From Tigriopus japonicus (Eukaryota > Arthropoda > Copepoda > Harpacticoida > Harpacticidae): 64,000 nucleotides of DNA. The notes beneath the pieces were generated by a model. That model saw only the letters and a program-made list of their open reading frames with translations, made no database searches and was not told the origin of the DNA. The stretch lies in contig JAAGOF010000268.1 of NCBI GenBank assembly GCA_010645155.1, positions 151,093-215,092 on the forward strand. The letters are read 5' to 3'. Positions 1 through 14,500 of this stretch are shown here, one piece after another. Position 1 is the stretch's first letter; each line of letters opens with the position of its first letter. Position numbers and translations under genes: made by a program.

Positions 1-425
1 CTTTATGATTTCCAGTAGAATTAACACTGCAAATGAGACCTGACTTCTGTTTGATCGACTACATATTTTAATTTTCAGCTCAATTGAACATGGGAGTCAA
101 AAGTTATGTATTCTCAAACCTCCGTGCAAATCCTACTAAGAATGAATGAGCTAAACTCCAATTCTGTTATTTGTTTGACGGCGAAAGGGTGAGCTCATTC
201 TTTCTATGCCCTGTTCAGCTCATAAGTTTGGGAAGGCATAACTTTTCACTGCGGCATTCGATAGAGCTGAAAATTGACATACGTAGAATTTACCCAATTG
301 TTAATTGGTAATTCTTACCTAATCCAAGCAAGGCCTCATTCACAAAAAATCTAACTAATTTGATTTTACTGAAAAGCATAATTCTCATCTTTAGCCTCCC
401 AGTCCATGAAATTCAGTGCTTCTTG
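1..425. mobile_element. Long fold-back MITE, copy 1 (5' end cut by the window)
   Basis: Shares its whole length with the copies at 5555-6004 and 51717-52163, including GCAAATGAGACC, AATTTTCAGCTCAAT and the 3' end CCTCCCA..GTGCTTCTTG. About 50 bases of the 5' end lie off the window. The central palindrome is degraded. It sits in receptor intron 13. Confidence 0.85.
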
Positions 426-2343
426 ATCCATCAAATTACTTTGAAATTCGAAAAAGCTCGAGCGAAAAAATCCACTGGACCCGTCGTCGACTGTACTGTT
501 TGTCAAGAAAAACAACATTTAAAGGGAAAATATTATTCAAAACGTTGAGCTCTTCAACGCAAAAACCCTTTACGCAAACCTTCCCGATACTCAGATCAAA
601 CCCGGTTCATTTTTAGCTCCTTTCTTCAACAAACTATTAAGTTTACCTCATAAATAACGCCAAAACAAGGCTTCTTCAATTGACAACATAATCTGCTTTG
701 CAACTTTCGTGCAACTCAATCAATGAGAAAGTACAAGTACTTTTGCTCCATGTAACTAGAGATTTTTGAGTCTGGGCAAGAAGCAGTGGAAATTTAGTGC
801 TTCTGGGCCTGAGTCATAAATTTTGATTAGCGTCATCAGGGCCTTTAGTCTCCTGTCTGTTTAGAAAAAAAGGCGCCCAAGAAAAAGTACACGTCGAGCA
901 AACGAGTCCAATTCTTGGGAAAGCAAACACAGCCTTCTCGAGAAGAAAGGAAATCCGAGCAAGGAACCAAGGAGAATAAAATTTGTAATAAAGATCATTC
1001 AAAGATCTAGTGGCTTCCTTTGGTTGCAGAGTCTCTCGAGTCATCCCAGACGAGTAAACGGCCATTTCCTGGCCAAATATCCAAGTCTCGATGGTCTTTG
1101 CGGAACAATTTCCTCTGAAAAGAGATCTTTCCTTCCCCACGATTCAGCCTCATAATGTTCGTCTGGCATGCAAGCTAACAAAGGAATCGGTCTTAAAAAC
1201 CCTTGATAAAAGACACTTTTCCAACATCCTAGCTAGACACTGGGGAACAAAACACCCAAAAACTTAATAACGATCCACTTCTCTTGCTAGTAGATTCATT
1301 GACCAAATACCACAAGAGATCTCAGCTCCATTATTTTAGTTATATGAGGGGGTAATTTGATCCATTGCTGTGGAAAGATGAAGTGTTAGACTAATTTTAG
1401 TCCCCATATAAAGCTTCATGTTTTTGACTATTTTTGTGTTCATTCTTTTGAGAGTTTGTTGGTGCAGAAATATAAAAAGATGAGTCAAACTTTCGTTAAA
1501 TGGAACGTACTTTAGCTAGACGTACTTGAATGAACAACCATTTATCTTTGAGAACCCAATGCATTCCCCAGAGAAAAATACAATGGTAGGAGGCCCTCCT
1601 TAGATAAATATTCATTGAATAAAAGACCAACCCAACCAATCTCGACGTACAGTCACAAAGATAAGTACAATAAGACAAAGGGAAGGGCATTTTCGTTGGC
1701 CAAACCAAAACCAAAGACTCCAGCCCAAAAGTTTTCCCTTAGGCCCACTGAGAAATCTCAATAATAGCAATAATAAAAGAGCGACCATTTCGGAGAAGGA
1801 AACTGGGTCGTTCTCTATTTGTGATGGCTGATCACAATGAAACAACTTTAAGCAATAAGCTCGAGGTCCAACGAACTTTTGTCAGCGTCGCAGTGTTGGT
1901 TTCCATTGAATGGAACCAACCTTATTTGAAACTTTTTGGCTTGTATTCATCTCATTCTTTCGTTTGATATTCTCCACATGCTTGTCGTTCAGAGGGAACT
2001 GTCGAAGAATAGTAGGACAAACTACGTCATACAACCTTTTTCTAAGATTTGATGACGTAGCTTGCCTTCATCTTTGTGGGGCAAAGGTCTGCGTGAGTCT
2101 GGTCAATGTGTGCTTTATTTATCGATAATTTTTTGAGAGCCCTTAAGCCTTTCTCATATGGCCGCTTGGAGTCGCTCCCAACGTAACTAGGATAAATTAG
2201 CGGAGAGCCGAAAGGGGATTGGTATCAAAAACCGATGCAAAGGCTTCCAAGAGATTGGAAGGCATCCCATGTCAAATATTGAAGATAAAAACTAACTGAA
2301 AATCGAGGTTCGAAGTAGCTATATTGAGATTAATGATACTTAC
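426..2343 (-). other. Receptor intron 13, partial
   Basis: Sequence beyond exon 13. No exon with TM7 features, no long open frame and no clear repeat seen besides the MITE at the left edge. Confidence 0.7.
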
Positions 2344-2511
2344 CAACTAAAAGCATTACAGGTGCAGTGATGGAGCAAAGTATCACAACATTGTAAACAG
2401 CCATTCCCACTAAACGGGAGTCATTGATTTGCTTCACCTTCTGAGACCGCGTTTCATAAGTGAGAAAGAGCCCAAGGATGAGCTGAAGACCTTTATAAGC
2501 GTAAATGATTC
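2344..2511 (-). CDS. GABA-B-R1: GABA-B R1 exon 13: TM5, third intracellular loop and TM6
   Basis: Completes Gly, then [20 protein letters not shown] (TM5), [15 protein letters not shown] (loop, near invariant) and [20 protein letters not shown] (TM6). It ends in phase 1 at GTTG|GTAAGT. I found no TM7 exon in the remaining 2.3 kb to the left edge. Confidence 0.95.
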
Positions 2512-5500
2512 CTGCAATCAAGAAAAGATGTTAATCGTTTCCCAAAAGTTCCGATAGAGTGTGCTATACATCATGGGCTTTCAGTGTCACTGCATTTGCT
2601 TTTAAGCGCCCTCTATGAAGCATATCCGCAAGTTTCAAACGTTGAAAGAACTATATGTAAGTTCAAAATGTACTTCTTCTCGAGGAACGTTCAGTAATTA
2701 AATGAATTTGCCCTTTCAAACAACATTCAGAAGCCATTTTCATCATTTGGGGGCATCATGAGTCAAGTTTGAAACCAACATTTCATGAGAAGGCATGACA
2801 ACGAACAAAGGTACTATGAATCATATTTCACGACAAACCACCATCTGCCTCCGCGATCAAACTGAGAACCCAGGCCAGCGTAAAAGCCAGGAACCTTCTA
2901 AATATGTGTCACTTTGCATTTTCCATAGCGTGAAACAACATCTAAACTTTCAGTCAACTTAGTGAGCAATGGGATCTCAAGTTCCCATTCAACGCAACCA
3001 GAAACGTGTGCTCAAAGAAGTAATTTCGTTTAGAATAGAAGAGGAGATCGGAAGTGACGGCAAAACCATTTCGACCAGGACGATGATTTCATCTCGACCC
3101 ATCATCTACCGTATTTGGATCAAAAATAGCACCCATGAAGGTACCGCTTCTTTTTTCAATTTTTCTTCTAAAGAGTGCAAGTCTCAAAAGCAATCGTTCC
3201 GAGCGGAACATGGCGCCATCTAGGGCAATTCTTTGGTAGTAAAGGGGAGTGCCTAATGTAGTTAAGTGAAACATGGAAAAGCCTTGCAAATGCTTTTAAA
3301 GCAAAAATAATTTACAATTTGGTGGTGAGAAATATTGCTTGGAGACAAATAGCATTTTTTGGCCAGAGAAAAGTCATTAACCAGACATCGGAAGAACAAA
3401 AGGCCATTTTTTCAACTTGGTCACACTCGGATATTCTTGACGGAATGTTCCAAAAAAATATTTTCTACCCTCCACTTACACTTCAATGAGAAGCTCACGA
3501 GTGCAAGACACAACCCTACAAGTCAGAAATAGGAACCAAATGGTTTGGGAATGGTACAAATATAAAGAATATTGAAAATAAACCGTCCCCAAGTTCCAAT
3601 GTTTTTTTTTAACGTAATTTTTTCTTTATTTCCGTTACCAACTTGTCAACATCTTGATTGGAAATTCAGCTGATTGGTAATCCTTTCCATTGCTCTCGTC
3701 CATATTTCAGTTGTTAAAGCAACCCACCAAAGTTACTTGTAGCTATGACAGTTCTTAAATCGGTTTTGGATGACTCAACGAACGATTTCTTTCAAAATAT
3801 TGTAAAACTGAGACATTTCAATGCAAAAAAAATTCTGATCGAAAAGTGACCAAGAATAAGGCTAGTTTTTCAAAGAAAAATAACTTTGTTTGTGTGGGCG
3901 TGCACAATTACAGTTGGAAGGTACCAAAAAATTCGCTGATGAGATAAGAAAATAAATATTTCCTAAACAACATATATTTGACAACCCTAAAAAATGGAAG
4001 GTCATGAAAAGGGCTCGAACAAAGTTTAAAATGCAACTTGCACCAAAAATTGCAACTTTTATCCATTTTAGTTAAATTCAGCAACTTCTTGACATTTTTT
4101 GTCTCGATCCCTGAGTTCTAAAATACAAAAAATGTTCTAAGGGAAGCCAAAAAAAAACAAATATATCATCATGAGCTTTCACTGAGAATTGTCGAAAAGT
4201 GACATTTTTAGGCCAGAAAAATCAGATTCCTTCGTCGATTAAGGTGCAACTTTTACCAAAAAATATAGCCGCTTTAGGGCTGAAAACCCAGCGACTTATT
4301 ATAAAATGATCTATTTTAGAATTCCGCTTTCGCGCCCACGCCAGATCTCACAAGGCCTTTTCGACTCCAAAGAATTCGCACGGCTTCACTTCAGTTCCCA
4401 AGGGAAAGACTTGGGCCTCCACCCTAGTCCAATTAAACCAGGTAAGGAGACAACATTGGCGCCAAGCAGGGCATTTATTCAGGCTTTTCTAGTGCGTCCG
4501 CCCAAAATGAGGGTTTTATTAGAATATAACCCATCAGAAAGAGTAGCTAAGGAGGACCATGGATATAAATCACCTTTTTCATCCGGACCGATCCCACTCA
4601 GGCATTGATGCCTTCACTCTTTTGAATACGGACACTGCAGACTAAAGCACAGGGATAGACGGGATCTTCCTTTTTGAGATGGTACTTTCCGATTTAGTAT
4701 GATCTTGAGCTCAAAATCTCTCTTGAGACTTCATTCTGCACAAACTCTTCTCAAGATGAGATCATTTTGCATGTAATCTATGAGTGAGTCTTGGGGATCC
4801 TATGAGGAAATATGGTAGGAGAAACCATTTATCCGTTTAGGAACTGCCCCCTCTCTCTTTGGCAGAGTCACGAAAGGAAAAAGGTACCCAAGGAAAGGTT
4901 GTTCATTCTTTATCTTTTAACAGGACGGGCAGCTTCCTCATTCGTCATTGTCTTACATCAAAATCCTTTCCAAAGATGGCTCATATTTCTGGGATATCAC
5001 AGCTGATTTGGAAGAGGAAAACGCCTTCGAGATTATTTGGAATCCCGTGTCCCAACATTTTGCTGTCAGACCCTACCACACACTCACACCAAAGGTGGAC
5101 GATCTCAAGAGTTTTAAGCAACCGGAATCAACAATAAAAACGTGATAGTATTAGTCCAAGCAATAATACATTTTTGATCTCAAGAAAATAACTTTTTGTC
5201 TTCATGAAATATACTACAGGTTTGCAAACAATCGCTTTTGAATTTGAACTTCATATCTTTGGTCTCACACATTCATTTCTAAAATGACAAAGTGTGCAAA
5301 AAAATAAGTTAGGAGCCTTTTATTTTTCTGTAAAAATGCTTTTCTTGCTAAGATTTTTTATGCCTCAATAAATTTGTCATAAAAGCGCCGTCTTTCGATC
5401 TTTTTCCTCCGTATTTTATGCTGTACCCTTGAAATTCCATTATTAAACCATTCCTGCTCGTATGGTTAGCAATAATTGAAGTTATTGAGCTTCAGAAATG

Positions 5501-8500
5501 TACAATTTTGCATTTGAAGTATTGGGCACACTGAATAAGCTTGATCACAGCTTCCAAGAAGCACTGGAATCATGGAGTGGGAGGCTAGCAATGAAAAAAA
5601 GTATTTCCAGTAAAAACAATTCAATTAGGTTCTTCTGCAAATGAGACCTTGCATATGTTGACAAGAATACGTATTTCAATTTTCAGCTCAATCGAACGTC
5701 GCAGTCAAAAGTTATGCTCACTCAAAGTTCAGTGCAAATCCTACCCAGTTTGAATGAAGTAGCCCTTTTGTGGTAATCGTTTCACCACAAAAGGGCGAGT
5801 TCATTCATTCCATGCTCTCATCGGTACATAAGTTTGAGAAGGCATAACTTTTCACTCCGACATTCGATTGAGCTGAAATTTGAAATACGTGTTCTTCTCA
5901 ATACAAGCCAGGTCTCACTAGCAGAAGAACGCAAATGGTTTGTTTCTACTGGAAATCATAATTCTCGTTCCTAGCCTCCCACTCCATGATTTCCGTGCTT
6001 CTTGCAGCTTCAAAACAAAGCGATGGTGGCGCGCCCTAGCTTCCAGGTAAGGCTAAAAATTCTATGGGCTCCATAAAAGTCTCTATTGCTAATTTAACTC
6101 TTATGCATATGCGTCCCCCTCCCCAAAATTTAAATATTCTTACCAAGCCAGACTTTGTGGTGCTTGGACTTGCAATGTTCCAGTTGGGGCAGTATTTCGA
6201 TGTCATCATCTGGATTGGGTGAGGCCAATTTGGCGAAATTCCGGACTTCTCGGCCCAAAGGATCAATCACGGTCCAGATGGTGAGAAGAATCACATCTAT
6301 CAACAACAGGAAGGCCACGGCCAGCCACAGCTTCCACGGAACAACTTCAGCCTGAGAAAGAAGAAAAAACCCAGACCCTGAGAATGAGCATTTCAAGCAC
6401 CAGATCGTTTGTTCCTCTTCTTCCATCCCAAATCCCATCAAAAGGCACTTTTTTATCATTCTTCTTTCTCGCAATCTCTCTTCCTCTCACACCCATTCTA
6501 CTGTTCCAGTTCGTTGTCTTAAGAGGGAGGGGGGATTTTGGGCATCTTTCGCCCTGAAACACGGGAGAAGCGTAATTAAGATTAATGATAGGGATAATGA
6601 ATGGGTGCTTTTGGCTCAAGCGATTTCTGAAGGGTATTTGAAGAGCTGAAATCGACAAGATGGGAACAGATGGGTATACCATTTGAACCACAACTCTTTT
6701 ATTTTGGCGGGGGAAATTCCATGAATGGAACATTGTTCCAGCAAATTTCAGCCTTGGAGACAAACTTGATTGGAGGACCTAAAAAAGTCTCGAACAAAAA
6801 AGTAACTCAATATCGATCTTTTCTCATAAATTAATCGATCTGCCACATCTTGATTCAACAGACAATCTTTCATAATGATGAAATAGTGGTTCATGATGAT
6901 TCTTTGGATTCTTCATGAAGTAATTTAGTGCGAACAAGAGCAATGTTAATTCTTCATTTGCGTGGGAAGAAATATTTTTCTCTTCAACGAAAATAAGTTG
7001 AACCTAATTTGATTTACAGCAATGTCTAGTCTTAAGTGGCTCGTTATTTTTGTCTGATCAGATGCCAACTTCAATGTACTACGCAAACTACTTTACAAAC
7101 AAGGATAACCATTTGCTTTGTATGTAGATGATTATCTTTTATTTTCCCCTAGCAATATCCGCCTCTATGTAAATGCTTGCCAACTTTGAAAGCCCTCATT
7201 GTAGAAGGATCACGTTAATCTCGTTGAGTGAGCCTTGATATCCTTCACAAAGAGAAGGGTTTGGAGAATACATGCCACAAATGGTCATCATGAGAACCCT
7301 CCAGAGGCTTTCCATCAGAATTCAAAGGCAAGTCATAAGATAGAAAAGTGAATTTCGCCTTTGTTCCCTCATTCCCTTGGCACCAAAACCTGACAAAAAG
7401 TTTGTCCCTCTCCCCAAAACAAATGGAAACTTTTCTCTCCAAGCAGTCTTTTTTCTCCGTTCTCTTCAACTCTTCAAAAGACTTCTTTCAGGTTTCTGGC
7501 CTTGTCTGTCTGGCCTTTACTGGCTCAAGAATCTATCCTTGGGCCCACTAAAACCAGTTTTAAATATTCATAAGTGCTTTTTGTGAGTGTTAATTGCATA
7601 AAGAAATTATTCTAAACATTCTCGGAACTTCAGACATGGCGTTTATCATTTATCACTCTCAGTCACTGAACTTTTCATCGCCCAGGATCTAAGGCATTAA
7701 TTTAAGATAAGCTCCAGTCTTTTGAGCATCGCAGATAAAGCACTAAAACTTATGGAGGGAAACCAAGAGAGACAATGACAAGTTTTAATATCTTGTAAGT
7801 TGAGCACGTACTGTACGAACGGAATGAAATACTTAAGAGTGTCAGATTTGTTCCAAGTTCATAAATTAAATGACTCGTATGAGAGGGAATATGTGATCTG
7901 CTGCTATTGTTTTATTGGTTGGGTTGTTAAAATATTTTAAGTTTGAGCGATGCTCAAAGGGTTTTTGCTTTGCAAAGAGATTTTTCTTTCCTTGTGCACT
8001 AAATCTTAATCCCATAAGTAAATTTAAACTCATGTTCAAGAAAGGAGACGCCGACAAAGTTTTTAGTAATTTATTACTTCAGGGTGGTAGTTAACTTACG
8101 TCAGGTAAGTAATTTTCATTTGGAACGTGATTCAAAAAAAGAGGAACATTTCATATAAAACAATGAACAAAACACTCTGCTTTAAAGGTCGATTTCTTAC
8201 ATTAAGAATTTAGCAGACCCTAATAACGGTGCTTGTTGTTATTTCTTGTTTCATAATTTTTCAAAAACTAAATTACCACTTGAAGCTAAATTTCGCTTGT
8301 CAAACTGCTTGATTGTAAGCCAAAATTGCAAATTTTCACCATCTGTGTTGTTTTATTGGCAAATAATCAGAAATGCTTTAAAAGAACGTTACTGAATAAT
8401 GGATAAAATCGGTTTGCATTTGAGATGTCGTAACTAAAATGACCTGATTACTAGAGCAAGGAAAAAAGTTTAAAACTTAAAATTTTTTTTTTCCTAAATT

Positions 8501-11500
8501 TAACCTATTTTTAGCATATTTTGCCTTTTTATGACATTTATTCACATTTTTTTTTCAACTTTTTTATGACATATTTGGGCCTAAATTTTAACCTTTTTTC
8601 CGAGCTCTACTGATTACAAAGCGAAGGCAGCCTTCAATGTTTCCTGTTAAAGCAACATGATGCCGTTTCTTGGGGCCAAATTTTCGTACCATTGTATCTT
8701 GCCCATAAACACTCGTCCTTTGGCACCATCATGGTTCCTAGAAGCTCAGAGACCAGTCTTAAATCTCACCGTTTTCCCATCTTCTTTGGACATCCGGGTG
8801 ATTCTGTGAACCCTCCAGATTTTACTGAACATGGCCCCATAGGACAATGAGAATCCAGTGGTCAAAAGCCACGTGCCCAAGTGACACGCCACGGGAAAGA
8901 CACTGGGACTGACAAAGCGACCATCCAATCCTGAAATATGAGACACACAAACACAAGTAGAAACACTGGTTCTCTCCAAATCAGAAGGGGTCTCATATCA
9001 AAGATTTACCTCCAGGTACTAAGGCCAAAAGGCAAAACATCACACCAACGAGCATGAGGTTATTGCAAGATGGGTGGGAATCACGGATGATTCTGGAACA
9101 AGAAGCAGTAGAAAAAGATGTGAAAAGAACGCGGGTTTGTCTGGTTTTGGAGAGTATTGGTTTGACACATGCAAGGCCGAGGCATTGATTTTTAAAAGGT
9201 TCCAATATTTTCTATTGTGTATTCACTTTTTCAAGACCGATTTCGTAAATGTCAGGGTTGATTTTAGATCTAAATTCAATCATTTTGACATTTTGGCCAC
9301 AAAAAGGGAAGTTGTAGGTTGGACCTAAGCAGTTTGTAAATTAATATGAAATGTCGGCCTCATTGATTAGCAATCGTGACGAGCAGTTGTTACTAATCAA
9401 ATCAGTTTTTGATGCCTCCAAATGCTCATATCATGCACATGAACTTTTCAGGTTGTGAGTACGAGGGTAAATTTTCACTTCAATAATTAGAAGTAATAAT
9501 AAATTATGCACTACTTTGGCACTTCGAAAATTAAATGCGCCACAAACATTGATCCAGTATTTTAGAAATCATTATAACAGAAGAGATTCAAGCTCCACTT
9601 CAACATATTTTTGCTTGCATGATTTCTTTTAAAGAAAACAGCATGACTAATTGTAGTTCCAGTGTTGCCCCCCAAAAAACCCTTGACACTTGAGGTTTTA
9701 CAGCACTGATATATGCTCAAAGACAATTAATAGAGGACTTTTATATTGAGTTCTCTCTTGTGATTTCAAACCAATTCCAGCTGATTTTCCAGAGCACATG
9801 TTAATTTTTGTATTGGTTGAATTGACCTATTTTTTTCTTTGGATTGGCGTGAATTACCATGCTGTTATCCCAAGTGATGGACCGAAAGAGCTCATAACCG
9901 AAACCGAAAGTATCGGCAGAATAAGGGCTTTACCGAAACCGAAAGTTTCGGCAGAATAAGGGCTTTACCGAAACCTAAATCAGCTGACTACGAAATTGTA
10001 TAAATGCAGATTCCGCCTTAAAAATAAAATTGCTCATGTGTTCAATGTTGGGTAGTCGCAAATTTTGAAAAATCAGGAAACTTAAATGTCAGAGGTTTTT
10101 GGACAATTTTTTTTGCGATTTTGTTTTCAAACTTCATCCTTTATAGTGCATGTCTGCTTCTGGTTTCGGCACCGATACCCAAAACCGAAATTTCGGCCGA
10201 AAGCGCTTTCGGTCCATCACTAGCTACCATATACCATCTATTCACACAGCATTGAACAGTAACACCGCGTCGACCTAGGAGAATATTTGACAGTCTGGCA
10301 AAGTCGTCAAAAGAGATTAATTAAGTGCCCACAGTGCCCACCCGCATGAGCCTTCGAATCAGGTTTTTTTGACTACCATCTGCAAATTTGTCCAAATCGA
10401 GTCAAGTGTCCACTACTTTCGGCAACGCTTTTTGTTGTCTTTTTGCAAAGAAATGGAATCACCTTATTACGTACTTGGAAACCGGTTAATTTTGATTTTT
10501 ACACCAAAAAGTCATCATAGGTTCAAAATTTCAAGATGGTGTGGTTCCAGAATTGCATTGTTTTTACGGTTTACGTGTTCGTAAGTTATGACGCGTATAA
10601 TAACAATTTATCAATTAAACAAGTGACTTGATGCACATTAAAGATGGTTAATTCCTTGCAAACCTCAATGAATGTAGGAACAACAAAGACCGTCTTTTTA
10701 CGACAAATGCAAAAAAATACATTTTGCCCTTTTTTGTCTGGTTCCTTGCGGTGATGAAAGCCAATTCTATATCTAGTTTGAAAAAACAATTGTAGTTCTA
10801 AATATTTTTCTCACATGATGACAAATTAAGGCTACGAGAGAACTTTCTGCACAACCGGCCTGATTTGATCTTAATTTGGTGCTTAAAAATGTTGAGTACA
10901 AGTGTTATCAAAAAAAAAGTAAATACTTCGGAAAAGCCTAACATTCAAATTCAGGTAAAACTATTAGGTTAAAGTATGCTTGAAGCCAATATTTGAAGCA
11001 TTCCTCGATGTTTACAAAACAAATAAGATTTATCGCTTTCAGCCCTCCGAAAGCTTTTCCCAAATCTACCCATCATCTAGACCGCAGAAATGCCCACAAA
11101 CCCATTATATCTGATTCTAACCGTGGCAAAGGAGAATTTTTTTTCTTCAGATTTAACTTACCTCCGATGAGAGTATTTGAAGTTGACATACATGAAGAGC
11201 GAAGCGAAAACACAGCCTAAAATCACCAGGAACACCATGGCCCCATAAAGCCAAAGATTGACCATCATCAGCTCGGTTTGGACAATGGTTCGGTCTTGTG
11301 GGACTTTCCCACCTCTCCAGATGACTTTGTCCTCGGTGTTGCCGTATCGTGGATTGACCCAACTCATGTTGTCGGTCTTTTGGTCGTAGAAGGCGACCAC
11401 TTCGTAGACAGCATCTTGTAGTTGTTCCACTTTGGTCCATGCAATCCGGTCTCCAGTGTCCTCATTGAAGGCCACGCGACCCTGAAAAAAAGATAAGTTA

Positions 11501-14500
11501 CCCACAGAATGACGATTTTATGGATGTTCGATATTTGATTTCACAGGAAGAGGATATGATTGTAGGGTAACATTCTGTCCGAGAGGATACTCCAATATTT
11601 CTTGGGGGCGAGCCAATAAATGTTCCGAGGTTGGTCAGACAACCACTCTCGAAATTAGTCTCTTGACACCTTGGCTGGCTCAAAATAGCCGTATTTGAGA
11701 GGATATCCGAACTAATAGCTTGGGATTGGCTTGGGATCATGGGGAAAATGAGAGAAGGGCCTTACGGAGATTCCATCAAATTTGACATCCCCGAACTGAT
11801 CCAGAATAATGTTGCCGATCTCCTTGTTCTCATAGTTGTAATCCTCGATGGTTTGACCCATTGCAGCCAATTTGGCCATGGTACTATTCAAAGCTAGAAT
11901 AGAAAAGGAAAGAGCTTTGAGGATCTGTTGTGAGTCTGGGAATTTCCAGACTTATTCATTCATCATTATTGGCAAATTTGATTGATATGCTAGGAGATCG
12001 ATTGGGGATTAAGCTTCTTAAGGAGTTGCACCAACTCCATTACTGTCATAGTTAAGGTTCCGAATTTAATCGGATAATTCTTCATTCATGAGTGGAGTTT
12101 CTAGTTCCAACCAACCAAGAATCTCTCTCTCTTCATTGGATAGAGTCTAACTTCATTTATTACCAAAAGGAGAGAGGCAAGCTTAGAAACGAGGAAAACG
12201 CCAAGTCTTGTGAAGATGTTTTGCAATTTCACTTTTTGATATCAAAGCCGAGGTTTGAAGGAACTGCGTTTTATTTTTGATATAGTACAAGAAATGTAAT
12301 TGATGGAGTTAGAAAAGCGCTGAGGTCGAATCTAAATAGAGTTAGTGTATTTTCTCTGTTATTGCCAGACATTAATCATGTTGTTTTGGAATTTAGGTAC
12401 CAAGTTATCTAATAAGTTGATACGGAATTTTTCAGAACAATTGAGGTATATTTCTGATTTAAAAAAAATAGAGAACACCTTATGTACAGGGTGTCCCTTC
12501 TAAATTGAGATTGAAAGTTTCTTGCATTTTATGCGCTCTTTATTTTCGTTTCATGGTTTTTTTTGCTTAAAAAATATGTTTTCCGTATTCATTTGTCAAG
12601 ATACTGGTACTGTATTGATGTAGCAAAACTTTTAGCTTAATGAATAACATGTGACTTATGATGCGAAAAACGAATGTCATTTTAGATGGTGCACTCTGTA
12701 TGTGTCAATTTAGGTTCAGTTTAAAAGCTACAAACAAAAAAGGACAGATGAAACTTGCATTGTAGGAAACCTTTTTAATGCTTAATTAGCGCAAATTTTA
12801 ATACCCTATGAAAGTGCTACATTGCTTATGATCGCCTTTGTTTTTGAGTGTAAGAAGTCAATTTTTGACCCTTCGAGAAACTCTAAACTTGAGGTCATAA
12901 CTCCCCAAAATTTTACTTGAATTATTTTTCCTATGATGTATTTTTAACTATCATGCACAGAACTAAAATTGGGTTTTTAATTATTTATGGGTTCCCACAG
13001 ACAAAAAAAAAACTGAAGTTAGCAATCTTATTTTGTCAATTCGCTTTCTTTGTGGGCAATTCGTATCCTGTACGTCAGAAGTGACAACTTAATAGGCGGA
13101 TATGTTGCTTAACAAGCTTTATCTCATCATTTCATGGTGGCATTTTTCAACTATTCCCTACAGAGTTGGTCCCCCAATTACTTTAACAAGCACCTAAATT
13201 TAACATGTGGATGGGAATCACTTGGCATAAGCATTGTTGTCAGGTTATATTTTCCCCAAGAAGGAAACAACAGAATTAAAACCCAACGAAAACTTCAGGG
13301 TGACCATATGAACAAAATACCCCTGAACAAATGAGCAGCTTACCTAAAGCGACAGCCCAAATTGCGTCATATGCTAGAGGAGCCTCTAAATAGCCCTCGG
13401 GCATAATGCCTTTATCCACATTCTTGGCATATCTCGGGTTATCTCTGAGTAATCCTTTCAACTGGTCGGCGAACTCGTCAACAGTCTGGAAAAAATAATC
13501 CTTGGTGTCTTTACCCGCAGAGTTTGCTCTCACAAAAGTGATGAATGCGTTCAGAGGGATCTGAGGTTTGCCGTCTTAAGCTCTTAAATCACGCGTCCCA
13601 TGACACACTGGGTTAAGTACTTCATTTCTTGGAAGGGGGTTAAAGAACAGTGCCATGTTTGGCAGAGCTCACCTTGCCGGAAATTGTTTCAGTGTCATCT
13701 TGGTTCCATTGCAAGGCCTCTGTGGTGAAGTGACCTTCAGCAGCCTCTGTCATTTGACTCACGGTGCAGTTGATATTCTCTTCTTCCAAATGCTTCTTGT
13801 TTCGAAACCAATCGTCTTCATACCAACCGATGAAGAACCATACATATTTGGGCCCAAAGAGTTTCTGGAAGAGACGATGATATCTTTTTCTCAGACCTTG
13901 CTCAAAATAAATGTATGTTGTATTACATTTGTGTCTGCATCGGTGATTACTAGGGCCCGGAAAAATATTTGCTAAAAAATGGTAAAATTTGTTAATCGTC
14001 TTTTCTTCAGAAGCCTCTTAAAAATAAAAATAAGTCAGATATTTAAGGAAAATACATTTTTCACAACGCTATTATATTTTTTTTCTGTGGGCACCGATTT
14101 TCCCAATATATTCTTTGCAATTTTGATACAATTGGTGGGTTTTGGAATCACAATTGTAACTTAACTTTCGCTACATAATTTTCAGTTTGCACCAATAGAT
14201 GGCTTAGCTTTTTTTGTATATGGTATGAAAATAGGTATGGTTGTAAAGTACAATCTATGTCCAAACGTAGATTTTTTTGTATATTTTGCTTATTTTGGGT
14301 AAGCCCTATTGCGCATTGACCATTCATATTTTTCTCAAGTTTGCTTGCAATATTATTTTCTTGCTTAAATAATAGAAAATATTTATTTTAACCTTGAAAC
14401 AGCCCAAATAAAGATCCATTGTTCAAAAAAAAAAAATTACATATTCAAGATATAAAGGGCCTGGAAGGTTATTCAAGATAACCTTCCGGGCCCTAGTGAT

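Noticed and set aside
9660..9690. CAGTGTTGCC-like hAT end
   Set aside because: No matching inverted partner found nearby.
13655..13975. 106-codon plus-strand ORF
   Set aside because: Shadow of receptor exon 6 on the opposite strand.
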